The notes: generated from the sequence alone by a model not told the origin. Numbered from the stretch's first letter, positions 27,411 through 36,998 are shown. The stretch is 64,000 nucleotides of DNA from Ga0077523 sp038324085 (GCA_038324085.1 JBBQHP010000005.1:62001-126000); one strand, 5' to 3'. Numbers and translations are program-made.

Positions 27411-27923
27411 TCAGTAGACGACCTTGGCGGTGACCGGCTTTCCGGTGGCGGCGTCGACTTCAACAGTCGCTTTCTGCTGCCCCGGAAGCACGAGGGCGTA
27501 GGTGTAGTAGGGCGTGCCTTTCAGGCTCACCGACAGCTCCATCGAGACGACGCGAACCGGGCCCGCGAAAATCTCCGGCGCGAGTTCGCGGGCGGCCGAC
27601 TCGGGCGTCTGCGCGCGCTGGTACATCGCAATGCGATAGAGCCCGGCGCGCAATTGGAACTCCCCCAACGCGGTCTCACCCGGTCGGCAGTCGGTTTCCG
27701 CGATCCGGCCGTCGGTCCCGAGAACGCGCACGTTGTAGCCGGTGCCTTCGCCGTCGATCTCGCGCCAGGCCGTCACGATTCCGGGGCGCGCAGCGAGGGC
27801 CGCGGACAGGCACCGGTCGATCTCTGCGGTGGTCTCGTCAGCCCGGGCGCTCGCGCAGGCCAGCCCCGCCAGCAGGCCGGTCCAAAGCATTACCGACTGT
27901 GCACTGCAAATGGGAGCTTTCAC
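27411..27923 (-). CDS. Exported protein of unknown function
   Basis: A 170-residue protein. A GTG start at 27923 is preceded by GGAGG. There is a signal peptide (MLWTGLLAGLACASARA), then a domain with DETTAEIDRCLSAALAARPG, GYNVRVLGTDGRIAETDC and a C-terminal TVEVDAATGKPVTAKVVY. The last segment resembles the strand pattern of PepSY-type domains, but that is a weak likeness. Two Cys in the mature part could form a disulfide. No function assigned. Confidence 0.6.
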   Translation of the reverse strand: MKAPICSAQSVMLWTGLLAGLACASARADETTAEIDRCLSAALAARPGIVTAWREIDGEGTGYNVRVLGTDGRIAETDCRPGETALGEFQLRAGLYRIAMYQRAQTPESAARELAPEIFAGPVRVVSMELSVSLKGTPYYTYALVLPGQQKATVEVDAATGKPVTAKVVY

Positions 27924-28203
27924 GTGACGACCTCCGGATCAGATTTCATGCGGGGAACTGTGCCGCATCAAGATACGCTCGCCGGGTCGGGAATGCACGG
28001 GGCCATCGTCGACCGCGCGGTCGCGACGACGGCCATCGCGTGCAACCAACCATCCGCAGGGGTTCCTTGAGTCCACCCCCGACGCGTGATACGTTTGCCC
28101 GCCCTTTCGGGACTTCTCGGTCGCCGGTGCCGGATCGTGATCGAGACGCCAACGAAACTACGGCACATCTCCTGCCAGGCCACGCCGGAATAGCGTCAGC
28201 CGC

Positions 28204-29760
28204 ATGCTGTTCAATTCCACCCTTTTCCTGACGTTGTTCCTGCCGGTGTGCCTCGCCGGCTTCTTCGTGCTGGGCGCGCGCAGCCGGCTCGCCGCCGCAT
28301 GGTGGCTAGTGCTCGCGTCGCTCGTGTTCTACGCAGGATGGAGCTGGCGCTACGTGCCGTTGCTGCTGGGGTCGGTGTGCCTCAATTTTCTGTGCGGCAC
28401 GCGAATAACGGCGCTGAATGCGGCGGGGCGCAAGGCGGCTGCGAAGCGCCTGCTGGTCGCGGCAGTGGCGATCAACCTGCTGGTGCTCGGCTACTACAAG
28501 TATTCGAATTTCTTCATCGAGAACCTCAACGCCGTCACCGGCAGCGGCATCGGCGCGTTCCACGTGATCCTGCCACTGGGCATCTCGTTCTTCACATTCA
28601 CCCAGATCGCCTTCCTGGTGGACGCCTATCGCAGCGAGGCGAGCGAGCCGCGGTTCGCGCACTACCTGCTGTTCGTCACGTACTTTCCGCATCTCATCGC
28701 GGGGCCGATCCTGCATCACGGCGAGATGATGCCGCAGTTCGCCGATTCCAGGATCTACCGGCCGTCCGCGCGTGATTTCGCGATCGGCATCGCCATATTC
28801 TCGATCGGCCTGTTCAAGAAGACGGTGCTCGCCGATGGCATTGCGCCCTACGTCGGTCCGGTGTTCCTCGCGGCCGAGGGTGGGCAGGCCGTCCACTTCC
28901 TGCAAGGCTGGAGCGGAGCCCTCGCGTACACCTGCCAGCTCTATTTCGATTTCTCCGGCTATTCGGACATGGCGATCGGCCTGTCGCGCATGTTCGGCAT
29001 CCTCTTGCCGCTGAACTTCGCCTCACCTTACAAGGCGCAGAACATCACCGAGTTCTGGCGCCGGTGGCACATGACGCTGTCGCGCTTCCTGCGCGACTAC
29101 CTCTACATTCCGCTCGGGGGCAACCGCAAGGGCCCCGTGCGCCGCTACGCCAATCTGATCGTCACGATGTTCCTCGGTGGGCTCTGGCACGGGGCGGCCT
29201 GGACCTATGCGGTCTGGGGGCTGCTGCACGGCGTCTATCTGTCCATCCATCACATGTGGCGGGCGCTGGCGCCGGGCACCGGCAAAGCGCCCGCGTCGGC
29301 GCCGCTGCAGAGATTGTTCGGCGTCGGTCTCACATTCGTCGCCGTGGTGGTCGGCTGGGTCTTCTTTCGCGCGCAGTCCTTCACCGCTGCAGTGCGCATC
29401 CTGGAAGGCATGGCCGGCTTCAACGGCGTGGTGGTGCCCGATGCAATTCTCGGACGCCTGCCCCAGGGCGTTCTCGAACTGGCCACCCGGCTGGGCATGT
29501 CGAGCGAACTCGGGGGCGGCGCCGTTTTCGTGGAGGTGTGGACCCGCATCGTCCTGTTGCTCGTGGTCGTCTTCTGCCTGCCGAACACGCAGCAGTTCGC
29601 ACGCGATTTCGCGCCGGCGCTGGGCTTCGCCAGCGACGGATCGTCGTCACCGCCGCGGTTGAAACTCACCGCGCGCTGGGCCATGGCGCTCGGGATCGTG
29701 TTCGCCATCGGCGTGCTCGCGATGTCCCGGCGCAGCGAGTTTCTCTACTACCAGTTCTGA
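28204..29760 (+). CDS. MBOAT-family O-acyltransferase (AlgI-like)
   Basis: A 518-residue polytopic inner-membrane acyltransferase. The start MLFNSTLFLTLFLPVCLAGF is typical of AlgI/PatA-type proteins. Core motifs: YYKYSNFFIENLN, LPLGISFFTFTQIAFLVDAY, YFPHLIAGPILHHGEMMPQF, QLYFDFSGYSDMAIGLSRMF, NITEFWRRWHMTLSRFLRDY and the catalytic His in GLWHGAAWTYAVWGLLHG. Such enzymes move an acetyl group across the membrane to a polysaccharide or peptidoglycan acceptor. The next gene is the usual SGNH-like partner. No polysaccharide synthesis genes are in the window, so the acceptor is unknown. Confidence 0.93.
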   Translation: MLFNSTLFLTLFLPVCLAGFFVLGARSRLAAAWWLVLASLVFYAGWSWRYVPLLLGSVCLNFLCGTRITALNAAGRKAAAKRLLVAAVAINLLVLGYYKYSNFFIENLNAVTGSGIGAFHVILPLGISFFTFTQIAFLVDAYRSEASEPRFAHYLLFVTYFPHLIAGPILHHGEMMPQFADSRIYRPSARDFAIGIAIFSIGLFKKTVLADGIAPYVGPVFLAAEGGQAVHFLQGWSGALAYTCQLYFDFSGYSDMAIGLSRMFGILLPLNFASPYKAQNITEFWRRWHMTLSRFLRDYLYIPLGGNRKGPVRRYANLIVTMFLGGLWHGAAWTYAVWGLLHGVYLSIHHMWRALAPGTGKAPASAPLQRLFGVGLTFVAVVVGWVFFRAQSFTAAVRILEGMAGFNGVVVPDAILGRLPQGVLELATRLGMSSELGGGAVFVEVWTRIVLLLVVVFCLPNTQQFARDFAPALGFASDGSSSPPRLKLTARWAMALGIVFAIGVLAMSRRSEFLYYQF

Positions 29761-29780
29761 CCCGACCCCCGGGGCACGAC

Positions 29781-31112
29781 ATGCAGACAGTAGGCGAGTC
29801 TCGGTTGGCGGTGCGGTTCGTTCGGACGTGGGCGCTCTCGGCGTTCATCGCGCTCGCATTCGCCGTCTGCGTCAATGCGCTCGTCGATCCGCACGGACTG
29901 GTCCGGTGGGTGGATGCGCCGGGGTTCAATGCCATCAAGCCGCGCGCGATCCAGGAGATCGAGGCGTTCAAGTACCGCGCCATCGATTCGGTCCGGCCGA
30001 AGGCTTTGATCCTGGGAAATTCGCGAGCCGAGATGGGATGGAACCCGGAGATCGTGAACCGTGCCCGGCTGGGACCGACCGTCAACGCGGCCATCCCGGG
30101 TCGCGGACTCGATGCGATGGCGCCGCTCGCCGACTATGCCTGGCACGTCTCGCGACCGGCCACGTTGATCGTCGGCGCCGAGTTCTTCGATTGCCTGGTG
30201 AGCGGAGCCGCACCGGCCGCTGCAGTCGCGTCCGCGGTGTCCCCCTGGTCGCGGCCGGCGGAAGGCCCGGGCGGGCGGATCGCGAGAATGCGCCTGTTCA
30301 TACCCGATCTGTTCTCGTTCGATACGTTGACCGATTCCGTCAGGACAGTGCTCGCGCAGCGCAACGCCGTCGCGCCGCACCTGCGAGCCGATGGGTTCCA
30401 GAGCGCACGGGAATACCCGGACTATCTGCGCGTGGATGGGCCGCGAAAGATGTTCCTGCAACGAGACCACGATTACATCGCGCGCCGGATCGACGGCCCG
30501 AAGAGCGTGCGGTTCGACGGCGGGGTCCCCGCGCCCTGCTTCCAGGAACTGGCGGCGATCCTGGAACAGGCCAGGGTGCGGGAGCAGCGCGTGTTCGTCG
30601 CAACTTATCCGTTCCATGTCCGCCTGCTCGAAACGATTTCGGCGCTCGGTCTGTGGCCCGCTTATCAGGACTGGAAGGCCGAAGTGGTGCGGACGGTGGA
30701 CGCCGCGCGCGCCCGGGGCGCGCAGATCGAACTCAGGGATTTCTCGGGCTTCCACCGCTACGCCCAGGACCGTCTCCCGCCGGACGGACAGCGCGTGCCG
30801 GCACCGGAATGGTACTGGGAGTCCGGTCACTTCAAATCGGTACTGGGTGCGCACATGCTCGAGATCATGCTCGGCCGGCGACCTGCCGAAGGCTCCTTCG
30901 GCGCGACGCTGACCGGCGCGAACCTCGACGGCCATGCCGCCGCTCTCGAACAGGAAAAGCTCGGCTTCGAGGCCGACCATCCCGAGCTGGTCACGGAGAT
31001 CCGCCGACTGGTCGCAGCGCACGCGCCCAGGGTTCCGGTCGAGTCGGGCAGGCGCTTGCGCGCAGACGACAGGCCGTTAGCAGGATCGATCGTTCCGTCG
31101 TCGGCCAACTGA
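29781..31112 (+). CDS. SGNH-like partner of the MBOAT acyltransferase
   Basis: A 443-residue protein with one N-terminal membrane helix (TWALSAFIALAFAVCVNALV) and a periplasmic domain. ALILGNSRAEMGWNPEIV is the SGNH block I motif with Ser, and WESGHFKSVLGAHMLEIM near residue 350 fits the acidic-x-x-His block V. This architecture (TM plus AlgJ/AlgX/DltD-type SGNH domain) accompanies MBOAT proteins and passes the acyl group to the acceptor. ATG 29781 is 20 bases after the MBOAT stop; the open frame further upstream lies inside the MBOAT gene and is spurious. The two form a transcription unit. Confidence 0.8.
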   Translation: MQTVGESRLAVRFVRTWALSAFIALAFAVCVNALVDPHGLVRWVDAPGFNAIKPRAIQEIEAFKYRAIDSVRPKALILGNSRAEMGWNPEIVNRARLGPTVNAAIPGRGLDAMAPLADYAWHVSRPATLIVGAEFFDCLVSGAAPAAAVASAVSPWSRPAEGPGGRIARMRLFIPDLFSFDTLTDSVRTVLAQRNAVAPHLRADGFQSAREYPDYLRVDGPRKMFLQRDHDYIARRIDGPKSVRFDGGVPAPCFQELAAILEQARVREQRVFVATYPFHVRLLETISALGLWPAYQDWKAEVVRTVDAARARGAQIELRDFSGFHRYAQDRLPPDGQRVPAPEWYWESGHFKSVLGAHMLEIMLGRRPAEGSFGATLTGANLDGHAAALEQEKLGFEADHPELVTEIRRLVAAHAPRVPVESGRRLRADDRPLAGSIVPSSAN

Positions 31113-31273
31113 TTGCGGGGGCCTGTTCCGAAGACGCCTGTCCGGAACGATCGACCGCGCAGCCCCGGATCGAGCACTGCGCGCTGGTACGGAACGCTCT
31201 GGCAGGGTCAGGAGGCCGTCCGGGCCTGCGCCCGATATCGCCGGCGGCAGCAACAAGCACCGGGGCCGGCCGA

Positions 31274-32032
31274 TCAGAGCAGGGCCAGCATACCTTCCAT
31301 TGCAGTGACCATTGCGTTTCGTTGCCGCTCTCGCTCCGGTGCCAGGAGCAGATGCAGCGGATGGTCCGCGCCCAGCAAGCCGACATTTCCCAGTGCCAGT
31401 ATCGCGTTCGCGGCTAGCGTCTCGCGCTCGATCTTCCCGGTCGCGATCGCCTTGCTGCGCTCGAGGATCGCATGGTAGGTCGCGGCGCCGCCGCTTGCTT
31501 CCGGCCAGGCTCCCGGACCGGCAGCCAGCAAGCCGCGATGGAGAAGACGCTCGTCTATGTGGCTGTGGATCAGCCCGGTCAAGCGGGCGGTGCCCGCTTC
31601 GAGAATCTCGATCGGGATTCCGACCAGGCGATGCAGGTGCAGGTCCAGCACCACATCCGTTCCGTCGGAAGGCATCATCCGGGTGCCGTCCTTCGCGACC
31701 AGGGTGACGGTCGTTCCGCCGGCCTGGCTGAAGGCCAGGTAGCCGAAGCGCTCGCGGTACTCTGCCGTGGGCAGTGAGGAATAGTGAAAGGCGCCTTGCT
31801 CGAGCGGCTCGGCACGCAGGGTGCCGTTGCCATCGAGGATGCGCTGCATTCCCGCGGCCGGGTCGAGCCGGAAACTGAAGGGCGCGCCGGGCGGCAGCAG
31901 CGGCAGGTGCTTGTACCAGCTATGCGCGTTCGATACGTATTGCGCGAAATCTTCCATCTGCTGCCGCGCCGGTCGAACGAGACCGGAAACCAGTGCTCGA
32001 TACTCGTCGAGCACAAGGCGTGGGTACGTCAT
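31274..32032 (-). CDS. Conserved protein of unknown function
   Basis: A 252-residue soluble protein. It begins MTYPRLVLDEYRALVSGLVR and has the segment YVSNAHSWYKHLPLLPPGAP, then alternating short strands (RFGYLAFSQAGGTTVTLVAK) and a helical C-terminus (ILERSKAIATGKIERETLAA). The WYKHLP segment recurs in uncharacterised bacterial proteins that I have met but cannot name. No catalytic motif, signal or membrane segment seen. It is followed on the same strand by nothing close; the alpha/beta hydrolase gene lies upstream, 83 bases away. Confidence 0.65.
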   Translation of the reverse strand: MTYPRLVLDEYRALVSGLVRPARQQMEDFAQYVSNAHSWYKHLPLLPPGAPFSFRLDPAAGMQRILDGNGTLRAEPLEQGAFHYSSLPTAEYRERFGYLAFSQAGGTTVTLVAKDGTRMMPSDGTDVVLDLHLHRLVGIPIEILEAGTARLTGLIHSHIDERLLHRGLLAAGPGAWPEASGGAATYHAILERSKAIATGKIERETLAANAILALGNVGLLGADHPLHLLLAPERERQRNAMVTAMEGMLALL

Positions 32033-32115
32033 CTGGTCGATCCTCCCGTTCGTGTTCGGACCTGCGTCCGGTCCTTCGGAAGAACGCCTTGCCCGATCGC
32101 TCGGCGGACGCCCCG

Positions 32116-33084
32116 CTATTGCGACACGAATTTCACCACCGCATCCGCGATCCGTTCCGTTGCACCGGGTGACAGGATGTCACCGGCCAGGACGTGCTGC
32201 AATGGGTCCTCGGCGTAGTCGACGGCTACCAGCTGCTTGCGTACCGCGCCGAGCTGGGCAAAGCGCTTTTCGGTTTCGGCGGGATCGACCAGTTTGTCGC
32301 CGTGCGCGTAGAACACCAGGGTCGGGGTCTTAACCGTCCGCAGGTCGAGCGAACCGATCAGCGCGATGCTCTGCATCATCGGCACCAGTGCCTGCACCGG
32401 ATAGCGCATCGTCCAGTTCTGCGCCTGCCGCGGATTGACCGGCTCCCAGGTCCGGTAGTCACCGACCATGAGTTTCGCGAACTGTACCCCCCAGGGCCAG
32501 AGAATCATCGGAGCGTCCCACTGGCGAACGCCGTAGTTGGGGGAGATCAGGACCAGGTCGCGCATCGCCTTGGCCTCCGGTCGGGCGGCGAGGATGGTCG
32601 CGATGCCGCCTCCGGTCGACGTGCCGATCACGACGACGCGCTCGCCGATCCGCTGGCCGATGGCATAGGCTTCGAGTGCATCGTTGATCCATGCGCCGAG
32701 CGTGGCCTCGCCCATCGCGTCGTCGCTGCGGCCGTGTCCGGTCAGGCGGGTGTAGAAAACATTCGCACCCAGTGCATTGGCGATCGTCTCCGCGAGCGGA
32801 TAGGTCTCCATGCGCGTGGCAGAGAAGCCGTGGATATAGACGATCGCATAGCGGGTGCGCGCCCGGGTGGCCGGATCGGCCCATACGATGCGCTTATCGG
32901 CGTCGGGTCGCAGGTCGGTGAAGCGCGCTTCGGAGTTTGCAAGCCACGCATCGAGATCGGCGGGCAACGCCACCGGCTTGATGCGGATGTCCGGCTGCGC
33001 ACGTGGACCCAGCGCAAAAGCGAGCGCGAGGACGAACAGGATTCCGGCGATCCACCACTCGAACGGGCGGATTCTGGTGCTCAT
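32116..33084 (-). CDS. Membrane-anchored alpha/beta hydrolase
   Basis: A 322-residue alpha/beta-fold hydrolase with an N-terminal membrane anchor (WWIAGILFVLALAFALG). The oxyanion region is YIHGFSATRMETYPLAETIA, the nucleophile elbow GTSTGGG (GxSxG), the acid Asp probably in YAHGDKLVDP and the catalytic His in DPLQHVLAGD. This is the full triad in the right order, close to monoacylglycerol lipase/esterase types. ATG 33084 (MSTRIRPFEWW) is preferred over 33108; no clear ribosome-binding site for either. Likely faces the periplasm. Substrate unknown. Confidence 0.82.
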   Translation of the reverse strand: MSTRIRPFEWWIAGILFVLALAFALGPRAQPDIRIKPVALPADLDAWLANSEARFTDLRPDADKRIVWADPATRARTRYAIVYIHGFSATRMETYPLAETIANALGANVFYTRLTGHGRSDDAMGEATLGAWINDALEAYAIGQRIGERVVVIGTSTGGGIATILAARPEAKAMRDLVLISPNYGVRQWDAPMILWPWGVQFAKLMVGDYRTWEPVNPRQAQNWTMRYPVQALVPMMQSIALIGSLDLRTVKTPTLVFYAHGDKLVDPAETEKRFAQLGAVRKQLVAVDYAEDPLQHVLAGDILSPGATERIADAVVKFVSQ

Positions 33085-33232
33085 GGCGTCGGTTGCGCGC
33101 GGCAGCACCGGTTTGCAAAGAAGACGGCGCCCGGGCCGGACTCGACTGGACGACTCGAACAGTCGCGCCTGGAAACGGTTCGTGTGGCGAAGAAGGTGGT
33201 AGCGACGGACATGAGCGTGCGCGTGAGCCTTC

Positions 33233-33268
33233 GGCGGGAGCGAGAGGCGGGAGCGAGAGGCGGGAGGA
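33233..33268. repeat. 13-bp tandem repeat upstream of the SulP gene
   Basis: GGCGGGAGCGAGA occurs twice head to tail (33233-33245, 33246-33258) followed by GGCGGGAGGA. It lies about 70 bases upstream of the SulP start in the divergent promoter region (33085-33338). It may be a slipped-strand product or a regulator site; nothing else in the region is recognised. Confidence 0.6.
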
Positions 33269-33338
33269 TAGCAGCGGACCGGGCCGCCAGTGCGACCAAT
33301 CGGGGAGCGGACCGGCGCTCGGCTAGACTGCGTCCTGC

Positions 33339-35066
33339 ATGAGCACCCTCAAACGCAGCTTGCCGGGCTGGTTCCCGATCGCGCGCTGGCTCGCCGGATA
33401 CAACCGCGAGTTCTTCGCCGCCGATCTCGTGGCAGGCATCGTCACGGCCATCCTGCTGATCCCCCAGGGACTCGCATTCTCGCTGCTCGCGGGCCTGCCG
33501 CTGCAAGTGGGTCTGTACGCGAGCATTCTGCCCCCGGTGGCGTACGCACTGTTCGGCACCAGTCGCACCCTCGCCGTCGGGCCGGTATCGATCGTATCGA
33601 TCATGGTGGCCGAAGCGTTGCGCGCGCTTCCTGCCGGTACCGATCCCGTGGCGGCGGCGGTGATTCTGGCGCTGCTCTGCGGCATCGTGTTGCTGGCGCT
33701 CGGCGTCGCGCGGCTCGGCCTGCTTGCCAATTTTCTGAGCCATCCGGTGCTCTCCGGGTTCACCAGCGCCGCCGCGCTCATCATCGTCGTGAGCCAGCTA
33801 CCGGCATTGCTCGGTGTGCGCTGGCCGGCCGGAGTGCCGCTGATCAGGATGGGCGCAACCATCGTCGAAACCGTGCGCGCGATCAACGGCCCCACGCTCG
33901 CGATCGGTGCCTCGAGCATCGCGCTGCTGCTCTTGTCGGGCCGCCCGGTCGAACGAGTCCTGACGAGCCTGGGGATCGCATCGGCGCGAGCCCGTGTGCT
34001 GACGCGAACCGCGCCGCTGATCCTGCTCGCGCTCACCACGTTGCTGGTCCTGGGCCTGGGGCTCGACGCGGATGCAGGCGTCGCGGTGGTGGGCGTGTTC
34101 GCCATGGGCACGCCGCATTTCGCGGCGACCTGGCCGGCGTGGAGCGTCGTGATGCGGCTGCTGCCCTCGGCCGCGCTGATCGCGATGGTGGGCTACGTCG
34201 AAAGCGTCTCCATCGCGAAAACACTCGCCAACCGGCGGCGCGAGACGATCGATCCGAACCAGGAACTGATCGCGCACGGGATCGCGAACCTCGCCGCGGC
34301 GGTGTCCGGGGCCATGCCGGTGGCGGGCGGATTCAGCCGCACGGTGGTCAACTACAACGCCGGGGCCCGCACGCAGATGGCATCGATCATCACGGCCACG
34401 CTCGTCGCCCTGGCCGCGTGGTCCATCGCGCCGGTGCTGGAACACGTCCCGAAGGCGGCGCTCGCCGCGATCATCATCGTGGCGAGCGCCGGGCTCGTCG
34501 ATGTCCATGCGGCGCGCTCCGCGTGGCGCTACGACCGCGGCGACGGACTGGTTCTGTTCGCGACCGCGGCCTGCGTGCTGGTATTCGGGCTCGACGCCGG
34601 ACTGTTCGCCGGTCTCGTGCTGTCGCTGCTGGTCTACATCGGGCGCGCGTCGCGCCCGCACATTGCCGAACTCGGGCGCGTCGCGGGCAGCGAGCATTTC
34701 CGCAACGTCAGGCGCTACCACGCGCTCGAGACCTGGCCGCCGTTGCTGTTGCTGCGCGTCGACGAACATCTGTCGTTCGCGAACTCGGCCTGGTTCGAGG
34801 AGACGGTCATGAACCGCGTCTCCGAATCGCCGCAACTGCGGCACCTGATCCTCGTTTGCGGCGGCATCAACGGCATCGATACCAGCGGCCTCGAGACGCT
34901 GATCCGGCTCGCTCATTCGCTGAAGGAGGCGGGCATCACCTTGCATCTGGCCGAAGTGAAGGGCCCGGTCATGGATCGGCTCCATCGCAGCGAACTGCTC
35001 GCGGTCATGGCGCCGGGTCGCGTGTTCATGAGCGCGCACGAGGCGGTGAAGGCTTTGGCGCCCTGA
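33339..35066 (+). CDS. SulP (SLC26)-family anion transporter with STAS domain
   Basis: A 575-residue inner-membrane transporter. The N-terminal SulP signature region reads FAADLVAGIVTAILLIPQGL then AFSLLAGLPLQVGLYASIL. About 10-14 hydrophobic segments run to residue 440, with GAMPVAGGFSRTVVNYNAGA in the middle. The C-terminal cytoplasmic STAS domain (about 450-570) shows LLRVDEHLSFANSAWFEETV and LVCGGINGIDTSGLETLIRL. Family members carry sulfate, bicarbonate, dicarboxylates or other anions. No sulfur-assimilation or carbonic-anhydrase gene is adjacent, so the ion is not fixed. Divergent from the alpha/beta hydrolase. Confidence 0.93.
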   Translation: MSTLKRSLPGWFPIARWLAGYNREFFAADLVAGIVTAILLIPQGLAFSLLAGLPLQVGLYASILPPVAYALFGTSRTLAVGPVSIVSIMVAEALRALPAGTDPVAAAVILALLCGIVLLALGVARLGLLANFLSHPVLSGFTSAAALIIVVSQLPALLGVRWPAGVPLIRMGATIVETVRAINGPTLAIGASSIALLLLSGRPVERVLTSLGIASARARVLTRTAPLILLALTTLLVLGLGLDADAGVAVVGVFAMGTPHFAATWPAWSVVMRLLPSAALIAMVGYVESVSIAKTLANRRRETIDPNQELIAHGIANLAAAVSGAMPVAGGFSRTVVNYNAGARTQMASIITATLVALAAWSIAPVLEHVPKAALAAIIIVASAGLVDVHAARSAWRYDRGDGLVLFATAACVLVFGLDAGLFAGLVLSLLVYIGRASRPHIAELGRVAGSEHFRNVRRYHALETWPPLLLLRVDEHLSFANSAWFEETVMNRVSESPQLRHLILVCGGINGIDTSGLETLIRLAHSLKEAGITLHLAEVKGPVMDRLHRSELLAVMAPGRVFMSAHEAVKALAP

Positions 35067-35135
35067 GTTCCGGGGTACGGGCGGAGCAGGTACGATTGCG
35101 GGCTCGGTCGTTCAACCCCTGTGAGAGGAGACAAG

Positions 35136-35432
35136 ATGCCTTACGCCATCCACACCGTCGACAAGGCCGACGGTGCCAGCATTCGCGCGGCCGCGCGCCC
35201 CGCACACATCGAATACCTCGTGAAACAACAGTCGCTGCTGCTCGCGGCCGGTGCGCTGATCGACGACGACGGCACGGGTGGCAAGGGCGGCATCCTGATC
35301 GTCGATACCGACAGCCGCGCCGAAGCGGAACAGTTCATCGCGGAAGATCCGTTCACCAAGGCCGGCCTGTTCGCATCGGTCACCGTGACGCGCTGGCGCA
35401 AGGCGTTCTTCAACAAGGAGCGGTTGCTCTGA
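35136..35432 (+). CDS. YciI-family protein
   Basis: A 98-residue ferredoxin-like-fold protein of the YciI family. Residues follow the family plan: a first strand (PYAIHTVDK), the conserved His in RPAHIEYLVKQQSLLLAAGA, a central GGILIVDTDSRAEAEQFIAE and the terminal VTRWRKAFFN. Function is uncertain; some members are hydrolase- or dehalogenase-like. GAGAGGAG precedes the ATG at 35136, which rules out the earlier start at 35121. It lies 69 bases after the SulP gene and may share its transcript. Confidence 0.88.
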   Translation: MPYAIHTVDKADGASIRAAARPAHIEYLVKQQSLLLAAGALIDDDGTGGKGGILIVDTDSRAEAEQFIAEDPFTKAGLFASVTVTRWRKAFFNKERLL

Positions 35433-35657
35433 GACTGCGCGTTTTCGTACGCGCTTCTGCCCCTGCCCCGGCTCTCCCCGCTGCGGGCGGGGGCGGAAAA
35501 TCCACGATCGTCGCGCAGAAGGAGGCATAGAGCGCGGTTCGCGGTGACGACATGGCGGCACCGGGGAGGATGAAAAACGCGCGCCGTACATCCCGCGTCG
35601 CGCACATTCACGCGGAAGGGCGACGATGGGCGCCGCCGGCAACCAGGCGCCGCCACC

Positions 35658-36122
35658 TCACTCGATCTCGAAGATCCCGTCCACTTCCACGGCGGCGCCG
35701 CGCGGCAGCGACGCCACGCCCACGGCGGTGCGGGCATGACGCCCGCGTTCGCCGAGCACGGCCACGATCAGATCCGAGGCGCCGTTGACGACCGCCGGTG
35801 CGGAGGTGAAGTCCGGCGTGCAATTGACGAAGCCCCCGAGACGGATGCAGCGTTGCACGCGATCGAGATCGCCGTCGCAGGCGAGCTTCAGGCAGGCGAT
35901 CAGGTTGAGCGCGCACAAGCGCGCCGCCGCCACGCCCGCGTCCACGTCGAATGCCGCGCCCAGCTTGCCGACGTAGGGCACGCTGCCGTTCCACTCGTTG
36001 ACCTGGCCCGCGAGAAACACGAGACCGCCCGCGATCGTGAACGGCACGAAGTTCGCGATTGGCGCGGGCGGATGCGGCAACGCGAGGCCGAGTTCCGCCA
36101 GCCGGGTCTCGATGGAGCTCAA
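35658..36122 (-). CDS. RidA-family (YjgF/RutC-like) protein
   Basis: A 154-residue RidA/YER057c/UK114-type protein. Seen: LSSIETRLAELGLALPHPPA, FVPFTIAGGLVFLAGQVNEW, LGGFVNCTPDFTSAPAVVNG and HARTAVGVASLPRGAAVEVD. This matches the longer RidA subgroup (about 155 residues). RidA members hydrolyse reactive imines, and RutC-like ones act in pyrimidine degradation. The start is TTG 36122, overlapping the cysteine hydrolase stop as TTGA, so translation is coupled. It is the last gene of the BMP-transporter operon. Confidence 0.87.
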   Translation of the reverse strand: MSSIETRLAELGLALPHPPAPIANFVPFTIAGGLVFLAGQVNEWNGSVPYVGKLGAAFDVDAGVAAARLCALNLIACLKLACDGDLDRVQRCIRLGGFVNCTPDFTSAPAVVNGASDLIVAVLGERGRHARTAVGVASLPRGAAVEVDGIFEIE

Positions 36123-36907
36123 GCGCGCGCCTCCAGGCCCTTGATGAGCGCCTTCGACTGCGCAGTGAAACCGAACAGCAGGTTGACGTTGTAGATCGTG
36201 GCCTGCATGCAGTAGTCCGGCGAGGTCGTGGCGACGCAGTCTTCGAGCATGACCACATCGTAACCGAGGAAGGACGCGTCCTGCAGCGTGGTCATGACGC
36301 ATTGGTCGGCATTGACACCGGCGAAGAACAGAGTGGCGAGTCCGAGGTTGCGCAGGATGCTGTCGAGTTCGGTGTCCCAGAAGCCGCTGAAGCGGTACTT
36401 GGTGACGTGGATGTCGCGCTCGCCCGGATTGATCTCGTCGACGACCGCCGCACCCCAGCTGCCTTTCACGAGGATCGGCGCGCCGCCGGGAATGGTCTCG
36501 CCCAGGCCGGCGCCGGTGCCGTCGTGCGTGTGTGCGTGCAGCAGTGACGGGTGTGCGTTGAGCAGGTCCGGACGCACCCCCCAGTTGAGCCAAATCACCG
36601 GAACCTCGTGCCGGCGCAGAACCGGCACCAGCCTGGCCAGCGGACGAATCGGTTTGCGATCGGCGGTGTAGTCGACGCCGCGATAGTCGAGGTAGCCGCC
36701 CTGCGCACAGAAATCGTTTTGCATGTCGACGACAACGAGCGCCGACTTGTTGGCGTCGATCACGATGTTCTGCGGTTCCGCCGCGACGCTCGCCTTGCGC
36801 ACCGGGCGCGGCGCGCTGCGCGACATGTCCACTTCGTTCTTGTCCACCAGCCATCGATTCGCAGCGGCGGAGCCCATGGGCCGCTTGGTCTTCCCGGCAG
36901 TTGCCAT
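36119..36907 (-). CDS. Isochorismatase-family cysteine hydrolase (RutB-like)
   Basis: A 262-residue amidohydrolase of the isochorismatase-like family. The catalytic triad is visible: Asp in ALVVVDMQNDFCAQGGYL (D61), Lys in ILVKGSWGAA (K148) and nucleophile Cys in GVNADQCVMTTLQDA (C203). Close kin include ureidoacrylate hydrolase (RutB), biuret hydrolase and N-carbamoyl amidases. ATG 36907 is chosen because AAAGG lies upstream; the frame extends to 36949. Compared with RutB there is an additional basic N-terminal tail of about 50 residues. It sits between the BMP-binding-protein gene and RidA, in one minus-strand operon with an ABC importer. Confidence 0.88.
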   Translation of the reverse strand: MATAGKTKRPMGSAAANRWLVDKNEVDMSRSAPRPVRKASVAAEPQNIVIDANKSALVVVDMQNDFCAQGGYLDYRGVDYTADRKPIRPLARLVPVLRRHEVPVIWLNWGVRPDLLNAHPSLLHAHTHDGTGAGLGETIPGGAPILVKGSWGAAVVDEINPGERDIHVTKYRFSGFWDTELDSILRNLGLATLFFAGVNADQCVMTTLQDASFLGYDVVMLEDCVATTSPDYCMQATIYNVNLLFGFTAQSKALIKGLEARA

Positions 36908-36998
36908 CGAGGTTGCCTTTCGAATGGTGATCGGTTGCGCGACGTTCAAGGAAATCGCAAAGCAGCCAAGCGCTGAAGCAGCGAGGCCGGACCAGGCC

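Noticed and set aside
29064..29780. N-terminal extension of the SGNH-like frame
   Set aside because: Lies wholly inside the MBOAT gene in another frame; ATG 29781 begins the membrane anchor.
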